Source: Schlesneria sp. (GTDB taxonomy: Bacteria > Planctomycetota > Planctomycetia > Planctomycetales > Planctomycetaceae). From it: a DNA stretch of 64,000 bases. The DNA lies in contig JAQGHU010000011.1 in the NCBI GenBank assembly GCA_028291515.1, positions 1 through 64,000 of the forward strand, given 5' to 3'. The position numbers were made by a program, and so were the translations under genes. The notes under the pieces are model-generated. The model did not search any database and was not told the origin of the DNA. It saw nothing but the letters and a program-made list of their open reading frames with translations. Shown here piece after piece: positions 55,467-64,000 of this stretch (position 1 is the stretch's first letter; each line of letters begins with the position of its first letter).

Positions 55467-56252
55467 TCAATGGGCGATGAGTTCAACCTCATCGCCCACT
55501 TTTATTCGTCCGCTCCCCACTCCAATCAGACGAGTATTCACACTCAATCGATAGAAGTGATTGAACCGCTCGCGAGCGGCCCACGGCGGAAGCGCGGCAG
55601 CTCTGTGATCGGCAAACTCTCGGGCGAACTCACGCCAGACTTCGCCTGTCTGTGGATCGCGGCTCGGCACCACGCATCGCTGACAGGGATTCGTTCCGGC
55701 GAACACCACCCCACCCACGCGGAACGGGCGAACCGCATCGGCAGTACTTCCGTAGAGTCGATCCTCCCAGAACGGATCGGAAGCATCGATCTCCAGATTC
55801 GCCCGCATGCGAAACCGCATCTGATCCAGGGTGAGGCCGGGAAACCACGAGGCCGCAGACTCCAACGTCTGCGTGCTCAATAGCGTCGGCCCCGGCGCTT
55901 CGTCATCGTCCGGAAAGCCCCCTTCGTCGTGCTCCACCAATGTCACGTTCGTCGAAAAATACTCGCTGAACCATCGCTCCAGTTCTATGCGCTGCGAATC
56001 GATGTGCCATTGGATCTGAACGCTATCCGTACGCTTGCGTAGCGAAAGCGTGCGAGCCTCGACATCGAAATTACTGATCAGCAGATGGATGAGCGGAGTC
56101 CGCTTGGAATTCATGAACTTTCCAATCGAATCCACCAGCGCAAAACGCCGGTCATTCTGCAGTGCCCCATTCGCCAGAACGACCGCTTCGTCCACGAATA
56201 CAGGATCGAAAGATTTCAGCGGGTAAATCGCGATTCGACTGAGTGTTGGCAT
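55467..56252 (-). CDS. MOSC-domain protein
   Basis: A 261-residue protein with the MOSC N-terminal beta-barrel (RIAIYPLKSFDPVFVDEAVV, then FALVDSIGKFMNSKR) and the MOSC domain proper. The key Cys lies in GTNPCQRCVVPSRDPQTGEV. MOSC domains carry molybdenum or sulfur and include mARC/YcbX-type reductases and sulfur carriers. The sequence is close in style to YcbX. It is the last gene of a run that includes the Nudix hydrolase and the PVC cytochrome protein; its link to those is unclear. Confidence 0.9.
   Translation of the reverse strand: MPTLSRIAIYPLKSFDPVFVDEAVVLANGALQNDRRFALVDSIGKFMNSKRTPLIHLLISNFDVEARTLSLRKRTDSVQIQWHIDSQRIELERWFSEYFSTNVTLVEHDEGGFPDDDEAPGPTLLSTQTLESAASWFPGLTLDQMRFRMRANLEIDASDPFWEDRLYGSTADAVRPFRVGGVVFAGTNPCQRCVVPSRDPQTGEVWREFAREFADHRAAALPPWAARERFNHFYRLSVNTRLIGVGSGRIKVGDEVELIAH
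55472..55506 (+). terminator. Hairpin terminator shared by convergent genes
   Basis: A perfect 10-bp stem (GGGCGATGAG/CTCATCGCCC) with a 6-nt loop, followed by ACTTTTATT, makes a good Rho-independent terminator for the plus-strand gene ending at 55452. It lies inside the last ten codons of the convergent MOSC gene, whose coding sequence is thus constrained by the hairpin. Confidence 0.7.
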
Positions 56253-56279
56253 GTTCGGCTCGAAATTCTAACTGACCAC

Positions 56280-56798
56280 TTAGAAAGGTGTGTTCAACCC
56301 AAACCGCTCGACATACCAGCCGAATAGCGTTCGAAAACAGGGAGTAAACTGCTCAGGTGAACGCTCGACCCGTTGCGAGACTTCCTGGAGTGGCAGGAAT
56401 TCGCCAGATTCAATTTCACCAGGATCAAACGTCGGCGGATCATCGGTCCTGGTCCAGAACAAACCGCTGTGCTCGAACGAAGTCGCGGCCCCATTGGCAG
56501 CGATCACCGCCAGAAACCGGATTGGAGATGTCAGCCCCAGTTCCTCTTCCAGTTCGCGAACCGCCGCGGTTTCGTAGTCTTCGCCAGCCGCCAAATGCCC
56601 CGACGCTGATGATGTGAACATCAACGGGCACTCGTCTTTCGTCGCCGTGCGCCGATGCACCAGCAACTCGCCACGACTGTTGAACACGAAGATATGCGAT
56701 GCGCGGTGCAGCCACTTTTGGGCATGCACTTGCGACCGCGGAGCTTGTCGCAGGACGCGATCCTGTTCATCGACGACATCAAACAATTCTTCAGGCAT
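56280..56798 (-). CDS. Nudix hydrolase, YfcD/Idi-like
   Basis: A 172-residue Nudix protein. The Nudix box is GHLAAGEDYETAAVRELEEE followed by LGL. The N-terminus (EELFDVVDEQDRVLRQAPRS, QVHAQKWLHRASHIFVF) matches the YfcD/isopentenyl-diphosphate isomerase-like branch. The substrate is a nucleoside diphosphate-linked compound and cannot be named. It starts 16 bp after the PVC cytochrome gene, so the two are likely co-transcribed. Confidence 0.9.
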   Translation of the reverse strand: MPEELFDVVDEQDRVLRQAPRSQVHAQKWLHRASHIFVFNSRGELLVHRRTATKDECPLMFTSSASGHLAAGEDYETAAVRELEEELGLTSPIRFLAVIAANGAATSFEHSGLFWTRTDDPPTFDPGEIESGEFLPLQEVSQRVERSPEQFTPCFRTLFGWYVERFGLNTPF

Positions 56799-56814
56799 GA
56801 CGTTCGATCCGCCT

Positions 56815-59800
56815 CTACTTCTTTTCGCCGTGTGCTGCCGGTCCCGCAGTGTTCTTCAACGTCGACATGTATTCCACCAGATCTCGCAGATCCGATTTGC
56901 TCATCTTCTTGATCAGGTCTTCGGGCATCCCCGATTTGCCCACAGCACGGTCTTCGATCTTGGCTTTGTCCAACACGATGACCGTTCCATCAGGACGCTG
57001 CAGGGTCACTTTCCCGTTCTCTTCGGACTTGATGATCCCGGCGTGAACTTGACCATCTTCCATCTGCAGGATCGCCGTCTCAAATCCCTTCGCAATCTGA
57101 CGATTGGGGTCAACGATCGATTCGAGCAGGTATTCGCGTTTCCTATCCAGGGCGATTCGCGACAGGTCGGGCCCGACATCACCACCATTCCCATCCACTT
57201 TATGGCAGCGGCGGCAGTACACTTCGGCTCGACCAAAGAAGACTTCTTGTCCGCGCCCTGCGTTTCCGCCGAACAGCGCCTCGCGGTAATTGCCCAGAGG
57301 GTCACCCGTCTTCCGCGCGCCATTGAACTCATCGACTCGAGCCAGCATCTCTTTCGTTCCGCGAGATTGCGCTGCCTCCAGCAGATCCAGGTGAATTGAA
57401 TCCGAAACCTTGCCTCGCACCAATCGATGCAACCATTCGGACAACACCTTATCAGCATCATCTCGCTTCACAGTCGCCAGCACCTTGATGGCCGCTTGTT
57501 GTTCCGTGATGGAATCGCCATCCATCGTTTCGCCCATTAGTTTGACGGCTCGGCCCGGATCGATTCCGACCAGGAGTCGTCGAGCTTCCGCGCGAACCAG
57601 CGAATCGGCATCCATTAACGAGGCATCAACGACCGACTTCAGGTGCGGGCTCTGCAGCGATTCCAACGCGTTCAAAGCCGCCACTCGTTCCGAGCCAACA
57701 TTGATGGCATCTTTGGCAATCTCCAGCAGAAATGGTTCCACGTCTCGGATGCCATACTGGCCAGCCAGCTTCGCAGCCGATTCGCGCACCTTGCGACTTC
57801 CACCAAACATTGAAGCCAACGACGGACGAACAACTGCCGCCACGTCGATCTTTCGGGCTTCTACAGGACGATAGTCATTGATCACGCGATCCAACTCTGT
57901 CGGTGTATTCCATTCCAACAGTTCGCTGATTGCTTCCAGACGCAGCGACTCCTCGACGTTCGGACTGGCAGCCACAGTCGCGACCGCGCCAGCATTGTCG
58001 GCCGTCCCGCCACGATAATTGGCATTCAGAACGCGACGCAATAACGGATCGACAAGCCCCGGTTGAGTGATCATCTTCGCCAATGCGGGCATCGCCTCAG
58101 CGATGGGCACGTCATGAATGGCCCGGCCCGCCTCCAGTACGACCAGTGGTTCTGGATCATTCAGGAACTCGGCGATCCCCTTATCTTTGTGACGCCGCAG
58201 GGCCAGGACGGCTCCCATTCGTTCGGCTGGCGTAGGACGCTTGCGTGCGTCTCGCAACTCGTCCAGATCCGCAGCACCAACCAATCCCATCACCGCCGCA
58301 TGTCGCAAGATGGCATCTTTGTCCGCGTTCTCGGCCAGCAATTCAAACAAAGCTCCAACAGCCGACGTGGCCTTTAACTTCCCAATCGCGATCGCGGCGA
58401 GTGAACGGACCCGCAGATCGGAATCTTTCAACAGCTTCGTCAGCATCGCTCCACTGGCGGCAAACTTGGCGTCGCCGCAAATCCGGGCGAGTTGCGCTCG
58501 CACCTCATGATGAGGATCGTCGGCCAGCGACAAGACGGGTGTCAGCGCATCGGGATTACCGCGTGCCAGTTGCCCCAATCCCCACAGCCCATGCACACGA
58601 GCGAACGGGAGCGGGTTCGACTTCGCAGCCTCAATCAGTTCCGTCGCGGCTTTCTGATCCACCAGCGCAAACTGAGCCCGCTGGCGAATGCGATAATCAG
58701 GATGACTCAGCAAGTGCGACAATTCCTGAGGACTGCGCTGGGCAAACCCTTCCTTCATCAACCGAGTCACTTCGGCCACGACTGGGGACTTGCCGTGCTG
58801 TTCGTCACGGAACCGGTACAGGCGTCCTTTGCCAGCCCCCTCCCAACCATCCACCCAGTCGGCGACATAGACGCCCCCATCAAAGCCAAAGTCCACGTCC
58901 GTCGCGAGGATTGACCAGATGAACTCTTGCGAATCCACCAGCTCAAACGAAGCTCCCTTCGGAATCATGGCGAAACTACGAATCCCGCTGTTGGCGGGCG
59001 AGCCCCGGAAGTCGGCCAGGAAGAAGTGACCGCGATACTTTTCATCCAGTCCGGTCCCAGGGTAATACGCCAGGCCCGAAGGTCCATCGGCGATATTGAT
59101 GATCGGCGGGACGATGTAAGCCGCTTGTCCGGGATGAGCAGGGTACCAGAGCTTCTCGCGATTCCAGGGACCGCGATCCTGCGGATACTGGTAGTACATC
59201 CGCCAACCAGAGTCAGATCCTTCGACAATGTAAGTCCAGCGCGCTCGATCGCCACCGTCCGAGTTATTGTCGCCCGTGAACAGGTTTCCAAAATCATCGA
59301 ATGCCAACTCTTGCGGGTTCCGCAGGCCTGTAGCAAAGACCTCTAAATCCGATCCATCCAGATTGCAGCGGAAGATAGCCCCTTGATCGGGATTGATCAG
59401 CCGGCCATGCGGCGTCTTCACGTTGTAACCGCGATCACCGATACTGAAATACAATCGGCCGTCAGGACCAACGATCAGCCCATGCATGTCATGACCGCGG
59501 AATGCGACTCGCACCCCAAATCCGTCGTACAGAGGAACTCGCGTGTCAGCTCGACCGTCGCCATTCTCGTCCGTCATCATCCACAACTTGGGGATGCACG
59601 TGTAGAACACCTTGCCGTTAATTGCGAGAACACCCGCCCCCGTTCCCTCCTCAATCGCGTTGAAGCCATCCGCGAAGACCGTCGATTTGTCAGCGCGGCC
59701 GTCGCCATCAACATCTTCGAGCAGCCGGATCCGATCATGTTCCAGCGTGTATTTTTTGACGTCGTCCTTGAGATGCTTCTTAAAGAACTCAATGCGGTCT

Positions 59801-60132
59801 TCGACCGTTTGAGCCTTCAAGTCATCGATCAACCAATTTTTGTGGAAGCGATTGTCTTCCACACCTTTCTGCTGACGATAGGTCTCGGCGACATAGACGC
59901 GACCTCGCTCGTCGATGCAAAACGCCACCGGATTGGCCATCAACGGCTCGGCCGCGAACAACTCTGTCTTCATGCCGGCGGGAACGCGGAACCGCGCAAT
60001 GGTCCGCTCTCCCTCGTCAGACTTCGGGGCCAGCTTCGGTTCGTATTCCTGAGCGGACGCCGTGACACCCGAAAAACTAATCAGACCAATCAGCAAAAGC
60101 TGCCGGAGTGTGAAAGATCTCAAAGAATCCAC
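56815..60132 (-). CDS. PVC-type exported protein: dehydrogenase-like, HEAT, cytochrome c
   Basis: An 1105-residue protein. A signal peptide (LLLIGLISFSGVTASAQ) precedes a ~430-residue beta-propeller, membrane-bound dehydrogenase-like domain typical of the PVC group (GDNNSDGGDRARWTYIVEGS and similar). HEAT-like repeats fill ~450-930 (LRVRSLAAIAIGKLKATSAV). A C-terminal cytochrome c domain has the heme motif CRRCHKVDG (~residue 970) and an axial-ligand region. It is probably periplasmic and takes part in sugar or alcohol oxidation or electron transfer. The family is expanded in planctomycetes. Confidence 0.93.
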   Translation of the reverse strand: MDSLRSFTLRQLLLIGLISFSGVTASAQEYEPKLAPKSDEGERTIARFRVPAGMKTELFAAEPLMANPVAFCIDERGRVYVAETYRQQKGVEDNRFHKNWLIDDLKAQTVEDRIEFFKKHLKDDVKKYTLEHDRIRLLEDVDGDGRADKSTVFADGFNAIEEGTGAGVLAINGKVFYTCIPKLWMMTDENGDGRADTRVPLYDGFGVRVAFRGHDMHGLIVGPDGRLYFSIGDRGYNVKTPHGRLINPDQGAIFRCNLDGSDLEVFATGLRNPQELAFDDFGNLFTGDNNSDGGDRARWTYIVEGSDSGWRMYYQYPQDRGPWNREKLWYPAHPGQAAYIVPPIINIADGPSGLAYYPGTGLDEKYRGHFFLADFRGSPANSGIRSFAMIPKGASFELVDSQEFIWSILATDVDFGFDGGVYVADWVDGWEGAGKGRLYRFRDEQHGKSPVVAEVTRLMKEGFAQRSPQELSHLLSHPDYRIRQRAQFALVDQKAATELIEAAKSNPLPFARVHGLWGLGQLARGNPDALTPVLSLADDPHHEVRAQLARICGDAKFAASGAMLTKLLKDSDLRVRSLAAIAIGKLKATSAVGALFELLAENADKDAILRHAAVMGLVGAADLDELRDARKRPTPAERMGAVLALRRHKDKGIAEFLNDPEPLVVLEAGRAIHDVPIAEAMPALAKMITQPGLVDPLLRRVLNANYRGGTADNAGAVATVAASPNVEESLRLEAISELLEWNTPTELDRVINDYRPVEARKIDVAAVVRPSLASMFGGSRKVRESAAKLAGQYGIRDVEPFLLEIAKDAINVGSERVAALNALESLQSPHLKSVVDASLMDADSLVRAEARRLLVGIDPGRAVKLMGETMDGDSITEQQAAIKVLATVKRDDADKVLSEWLHRLVRGKVSDSIHLDLLEAAQSRGTKEMLARVDEFNGARKTGDPLGNYREALFGGNAGRGQEVFFGRAEVYCRRCHKVDGNGGDVGPDLSRIALDRKREYLLESIVDPNRQIAKGFETAILQMEDGQVHAGIIKSEENGKVTLQRPDGTVIVLDKAKIEDRAVGKSGMPEDLIKKMSKSDLRDLVEYMSTLKNTAGPAAHGEKK

Positions 60133-60463
60133 TGTATCTCCTTAAGTAGACAGCTCAGCAGGTGATTAATTGCCAGTCAGCCCGCGGATTTTATCCGGTG
60201 TAACGGCCTCAGACGACCTTCGCTCCGAGAACATTAGGTGAAATGGCTCGATTTGCAGTGAAGTGTGCAACTCGCAACAGATGATGTAGCAGGCCAACTC
60301 AGATCAAATTCCCACCTCTTCACAGTGGCCACAAAATTACAATGTCCGTTAACCATTAATTCACAATCACTTACGACTCAATCCGGTCGAAACCCTTGCC
60401 TGGGGCTTGATACTTGCGTAGAGGCGTAACGGGATGTGATTCACTTCAAGGAGGATACAACTC
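60133..60463. other. Divergent promoter region of csrA and the PVC protein
   Basis: A 331-bp divergent spacer with an A+T-rich patch at about 60335-60370. A possible sigma-54 promoter for csrA is listed separately. AAGGAGG (60449-60455) is the strong ribosome-binding site for csrA. I see no gene. Confidence 0.5.
60403..60418 (+). promoter_or_regulatory. Possible sigma-54 type promoter of csrA
   Basis: GGGCTTGATACTTGCG has the GG (60404-60405) and GC (60416-60417) dinucleotides exactly 10 nt apart and a full TTGC -12 element. The -24 element is only half matched. A start site near 60428 would leave a 35-nt leader before csrA. No enhancer site was identified. Confidence 0.3.
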
Positions 60464-60658
60464 ATGTTGGTACTAACTCGCGGATTGAAACAGCAGATTC
60501 TGATCGATGGTGGGCTGATCACCGTCACCGTCCTCGATATTCATGGTGGCCGAGTTCGACTCGGAATCGAAGCTCCATCGGATGTCCCTGTGCGACGCAA
60601 AGAACTGATCCAGGGAATTCCGCAACCCGATGCAGCAATTGGTGTTGTACACGACTAA
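60464..60658 (+). CDS. csrA: Carbon storage regulator CsrA
   Basis: A 64-residue RNA-binding regulator. The opening MLVLTRGLKQQILIDGGLIT and the RNA-contact block VRLGIEAPSDVPVRRKEL (with the conserved VRRKE-type arm) are typical. CsrA dimers bind GGA motifs in mRNA leaders and block or alter translation. It is followed 275 bp later by glgC, a classic CsrA target in E. coli. Its own leader contains an AAGGAGG Shine-Dalgarno that includes a GGA motif, so autoregulation is possible. Confidence 0.95.
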   Translation: MLVLTRGLKQQILIDGGLITVTVLDIHGGRVRLGIEAPSDVPVRRKELIQGIPQPDAAIGVVHD

Positions 60659-60790
60659 GTGCTCGCGATTCCCCACAGAAGTCGCTTGAATCGTCACTGG
60701 GTCACGGCTTGTGCTCGTGTTTGCCGCCGCAATTGGACCTCGCGTTGCTGTCGGCTCATCTGTCTAAACATTGGTGCTCCACAAACGAAT

Positions 60791-60880
60791 CCCACGTTGA
60801 TATTCTCTAGCGATCAAACGTGGAGTGCCTGAGGGTGGTCGTAAAGACTGTGTTTCACCCTCGCGATGCGTTCGCATCCG
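60791..60880 (+). promoter_or_regulatory. Stem-loops in the csrA-glgC spacer
   Basis: Three consecutive hairpins precede glgC: CCACGTTGAT/ATCAAACGTGG (60792-60823, one bulge), GAGGGTG/CACCCTC (60831-60863) and GATGC-GTTC-GCATC (60867-60880). The first could end csrA transcription, though no U-tract follows. GGA motifs occur at 60822-60824 and near the glgC ribosome-binding site (60919-60931). They may form a regulatory leader for glgC. Confidence 0.45.
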
Positions 60881-60932
60881 TCTGGCAGATCTCAGTTTTC
60901 TTCGACGCACATCTGGCGAGGGAGTTTGGGGA

Positions 60933-62216
<1,284 letters not shown>

Positions 62217-62313
62217 TGCTCTGTCACAGCTCGATTCAATGTCGCCAATCTCGCCAAGAGATTGGGGCTTCAACATGAATTGAGCGGTGCGAACTACTAA
62301 TTTGATGCCATCG

Positions 62314-62354
62314 CAGGCCGTCTGTCGTTCGAGACAGCCGGCCTGCTCTCTTTT
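62314..62354 (+). terminator. Terminator after glgC
   Basis: CAGGCCG-TCTGTC pairs with GACAGC-CGGCCTG around a GTTCGA loop (one bulge), followed by CTCTCTTTT. The shape and U-tract make a credible Rho-independent terminator. A second small hairpin (CCAATCTC/GAGATTGG) lies upstream near 62245-62265. Confidence 0.7.
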
Positions 62355-62450
62355 CCAGCGTCAATGATTTCCCACCTTCACTCGCGAAATCCGCTCAATC
62401 AAATGGTAACCTGCCCGCAGAAAACCTTTCACTCACCATGCAGGTCCGCC

Positions 62451-64000
62451 ATGAGAAACTTCCTGATTGCATGCAGCATTCTCGCGCTCAGCTATTCATC
62501 GCTCGGCGCGCAGCAGTCGACTGAACTGACAGCGAAGGTCACCGCACTTCCTCGAAGCACGCCGGAAGAGCAGGGCGTTTCGTCGGCCGACGTGTTGGCG
62601 TTCGTTGAAGCGGCGAATGAGATCGATGCGATGCATAGCTTTATGCTCGTGCGACACGGCAACGTCATCGCTGAAGGCTGGTGGACGCCCTACGACGCTC
62701 AGACACCGCACATTTTCTTTTCGCTCAGTAAAAGCTTCACGTCCACTGCGGTGGGACTCGCCGTGGCGGAAGGCAAGCTCAGTGTCGACGATGAAGTCTT
62801 GAAGTTCTTCCCCGACGAAGCCCCCGCGGAACCATCCGCCAATCTGAAGTCGATGCGAGTCCGCGACCTGCTGCGGATGCAAACCGGCCATCAGTCGGAA
62901 CTGTCTCTCTGGCGCGACGACCCCGCCAACAAATCCAATGACACACTGACTAAGCGATTCCTCGCTCATCCCGTCCCGTTCAAGCCCGGCACGCACTTCC
63001 TCTACAATTCACCCGCGACGTACATGCAGTCGGCCATCGTGCAGAAAGTCACGGGCATGCCCGTGCTCGAATACCTGCGATCACGGCTGTTTGAACCCCT
63101 CGGTTATGACGATCCCAAGTGGATCGCCAGTCCTCAAGGAGTCACCGTCGGAGCTTTCGGCTTGATGGGGCGGACCGAAGATATCGCGAAGTTTGGTCAG
63201 CTCTACCTCCAGAAAGGAAACTGGCACGGCAAGCAACTCATCCCCACCGCCTGGGTTACCGAAGCGACATCGCTGCAAACATCCAACGGTTCATCGCCGA
63301 AGAGCGACTGGGACCAGGGATATGGCTATCAGTTCTGGCGTTCACGGCACAACTCCTTCCGAGGCGACGGGGCCTTCGGTCAATACTGTCTGGTGTTGCC
63401 CGATCAGGATGCCGTGGTGGCGATTACCAGCGGCGTACGCGATATGCAACGAGTCATGAACCTGGTCTGGGATAAATTGCTGCCCGCCATGAAATCAAAA
63501 GCACTCGCAGCCGATGCCGAATCGCATCGCAAGCTGCAGACCACACTGACCGGCCTGTCCATGCGAGTTCCCGCGGGAAAAGCCACTGTTCCCCTGGCGG
63601 AGAAGATCTCCGGCCAGTGGTTTGAATTCCCCGAGAACGATCGCGGGATCCAGGCGATCTCGCTGCAGTTGAAACCAGATTCACAGACGCTCGTTGTGCG
63701 AACGTCGAGTGGAGAATCGCGAACGCCGATCGGAGCCGGCACGTGGTCCAAGCATCCTCAAGGCTTCGCGAACGGACTCGACAAGTTCCTGAGTGTGCCC
63801 GCCCAACCCGTCATGGCAGCCAGCGGGGCTTGGACTGCCGACGATGTTTACACCGTTAAGGTCGTCCCGTATCAGACGCCGTTTTACTCGACCCTATCCC
63901 TTCGATTCGACGGCGATCGACTGCTGTTCGACTCTGAACACAACGTCGCCTTCGGCCCCACCAAATTGCCACAGCTAGTCGGTAAGGCTAGCACGGCGAA
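62451..64000 (+). CDS. Serine hydrolase, beta-lactamase/class C family (partial)
   Basis: The first 516 codons of a gene cut by the window end; no stop codon occurs. A signal peptide (FLIACSILALSYSSLGAQ) precedes a beta-lactamase-fold serine hydrolase. The S-x-x-K catalytic motif is SLSK in FFSLSKSFTSTAVG (~residue 92), and Y-N-S in FLYNSPATYMQ marks the second motif. It is exported. The family includes esterases, D-aminopeptidases and penicillin-binding-like proteins, so beta-lactam hydrolysis should not be assumed. The residues after ~350 form an additional beta-rich domain. Confidence 0.88.
   Translation, partial: MRNFLIACSILALSYSSLGAQQSTELTAKVTALPRSTPEEQGVSSADVLAFVEAANEIDAMHSFMLVRHGNVIAEGWWTPYDAQTPHIFFSLSKSFTSTAVGLAVAEGKLSVDDEVLKFFPDEAPAEPSANLKSMRVRDLLRMQTGHQSELSLWRDDPANKSNDTLTKRFLAHPVPFKPGTHFLYNSPATYMQSAIVQKVTGMPVLEYLRSRLFEPLGYDDPKWIASPQGVTVGAFGLMGRTEDIAKFGQLYLQKGNWHGKQLIPTAWVTEATSLQTSNGSSPKSDWDQGYGYQFWRSRHNSFRGDGAFGQYCLVLPDQDAVVAITSGVRDMQRVMNLVWDKLLPAMKSKALAADAESHRKLQTTLTGLSMRVPAGKATVPLAEKISGQWFEFPENDRGIQAISLQLKPDSQTLVVRTSSGESRTPIGAGTWSKHPQGFANGLDKFLSVPAQPVMAASGAWTADDVYTVKVVPYQTPFYSTLSLRFDGDRLLFDSEHNVAFGPTKLPQLVGKASTA

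Noticed and set aside
62451-64000. Calling the serine hydrolase a beta-lactamase resistance gene
   Set aside because: The fold and the SLSK motif are shared with many esterases and peptidases, and nothing in the sequence supports antibiotic hydrolysis.

Overview
The window looks like a chromosome segment of a planctomycete (order Planctomycetales). The evidence is gene content: a secreted PVC-type protein with a dehydrogenase-like N-terminus, HEAT repeats and a C-terminal cytochrome c domain (56815-60132), a DUF1501 protein, TPR-peroxiredoxin fusions, solitary WD40 and HEAT proteins, and a division/cell-wall (dcw) cluster remnant without ftsZ, ftsA, ftsW or mur genes. I cannot name the genus from the sequence alone.

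Layout. 0.4-9.2 kb is mixed metabolic and unknown genes (cyclase-family hydrolase, PLP decarboxylase, HEAT protein, an unrecognised two-part protein, an SDR, a WD40 protein, Fe/Mn superoxide dismutase). 9.4-16.5 kb, all on the minus strand, is the reduced dcw cluster: mraZ, rsmH, a two-LysM protein, an FtsL-like protein, an FtsI-type penicillin-binding protein and a second LysM protein. Three TGGKG boxes at an exact 10-nt period precede mraZ. 16.6-18.9 kb carries a glycosyltransferase and queA. 19.3-32.6 kb is a nitrate module: a FixJ-like regulator and a PilJ/PAS sensor kinase, divergent from nirBD (fused), a DmsBC-like electron-transfer fusion, a nitrate reductase catalytic subunit, a NarK-type transporter and an outer-membrane porin. 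32.6-35.2 kb holds a double-esterase protein and its MarR regulator.

35.2-40.2 kb is an accessory, rearranged block. It holds a decayed partial copy of the porin, a TIR-domain protein, and a two-gene cassette (an OLD/DUF3696-like AAA ATPase and a probable PLD-fold partner) that lies exactly between the 5' part and the decayed 3' part of a VapC-type PIN toxin gene, with an intact antitoxin-like gene upstream. This is the most interesting part of the window.

40.4-64 kb is again chromosomal: a TPR protein, tRNA-Thr(CGT) with a degenerate copy beside it, a bacterial SET-domain protein, a polysaccharide deacetylase, an acyltransferase, a three-gene minus-strand run (M3 peptidase, DUF1501, redoxin), two thioredoxin-fold envelope proteins, a three-gene minus-strand run (PVC cytochrome protein, Nudix, MOSC), csrA next to glgC, and a serine hydrolase cut by the window end. 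Non-coding structure includes three copies of a short REP-like palindrome, two nested inverted-repeat elements of about 270-315 bp, a 32-bp palindrome between mraZ and rsmH, and several terminator hairpins.
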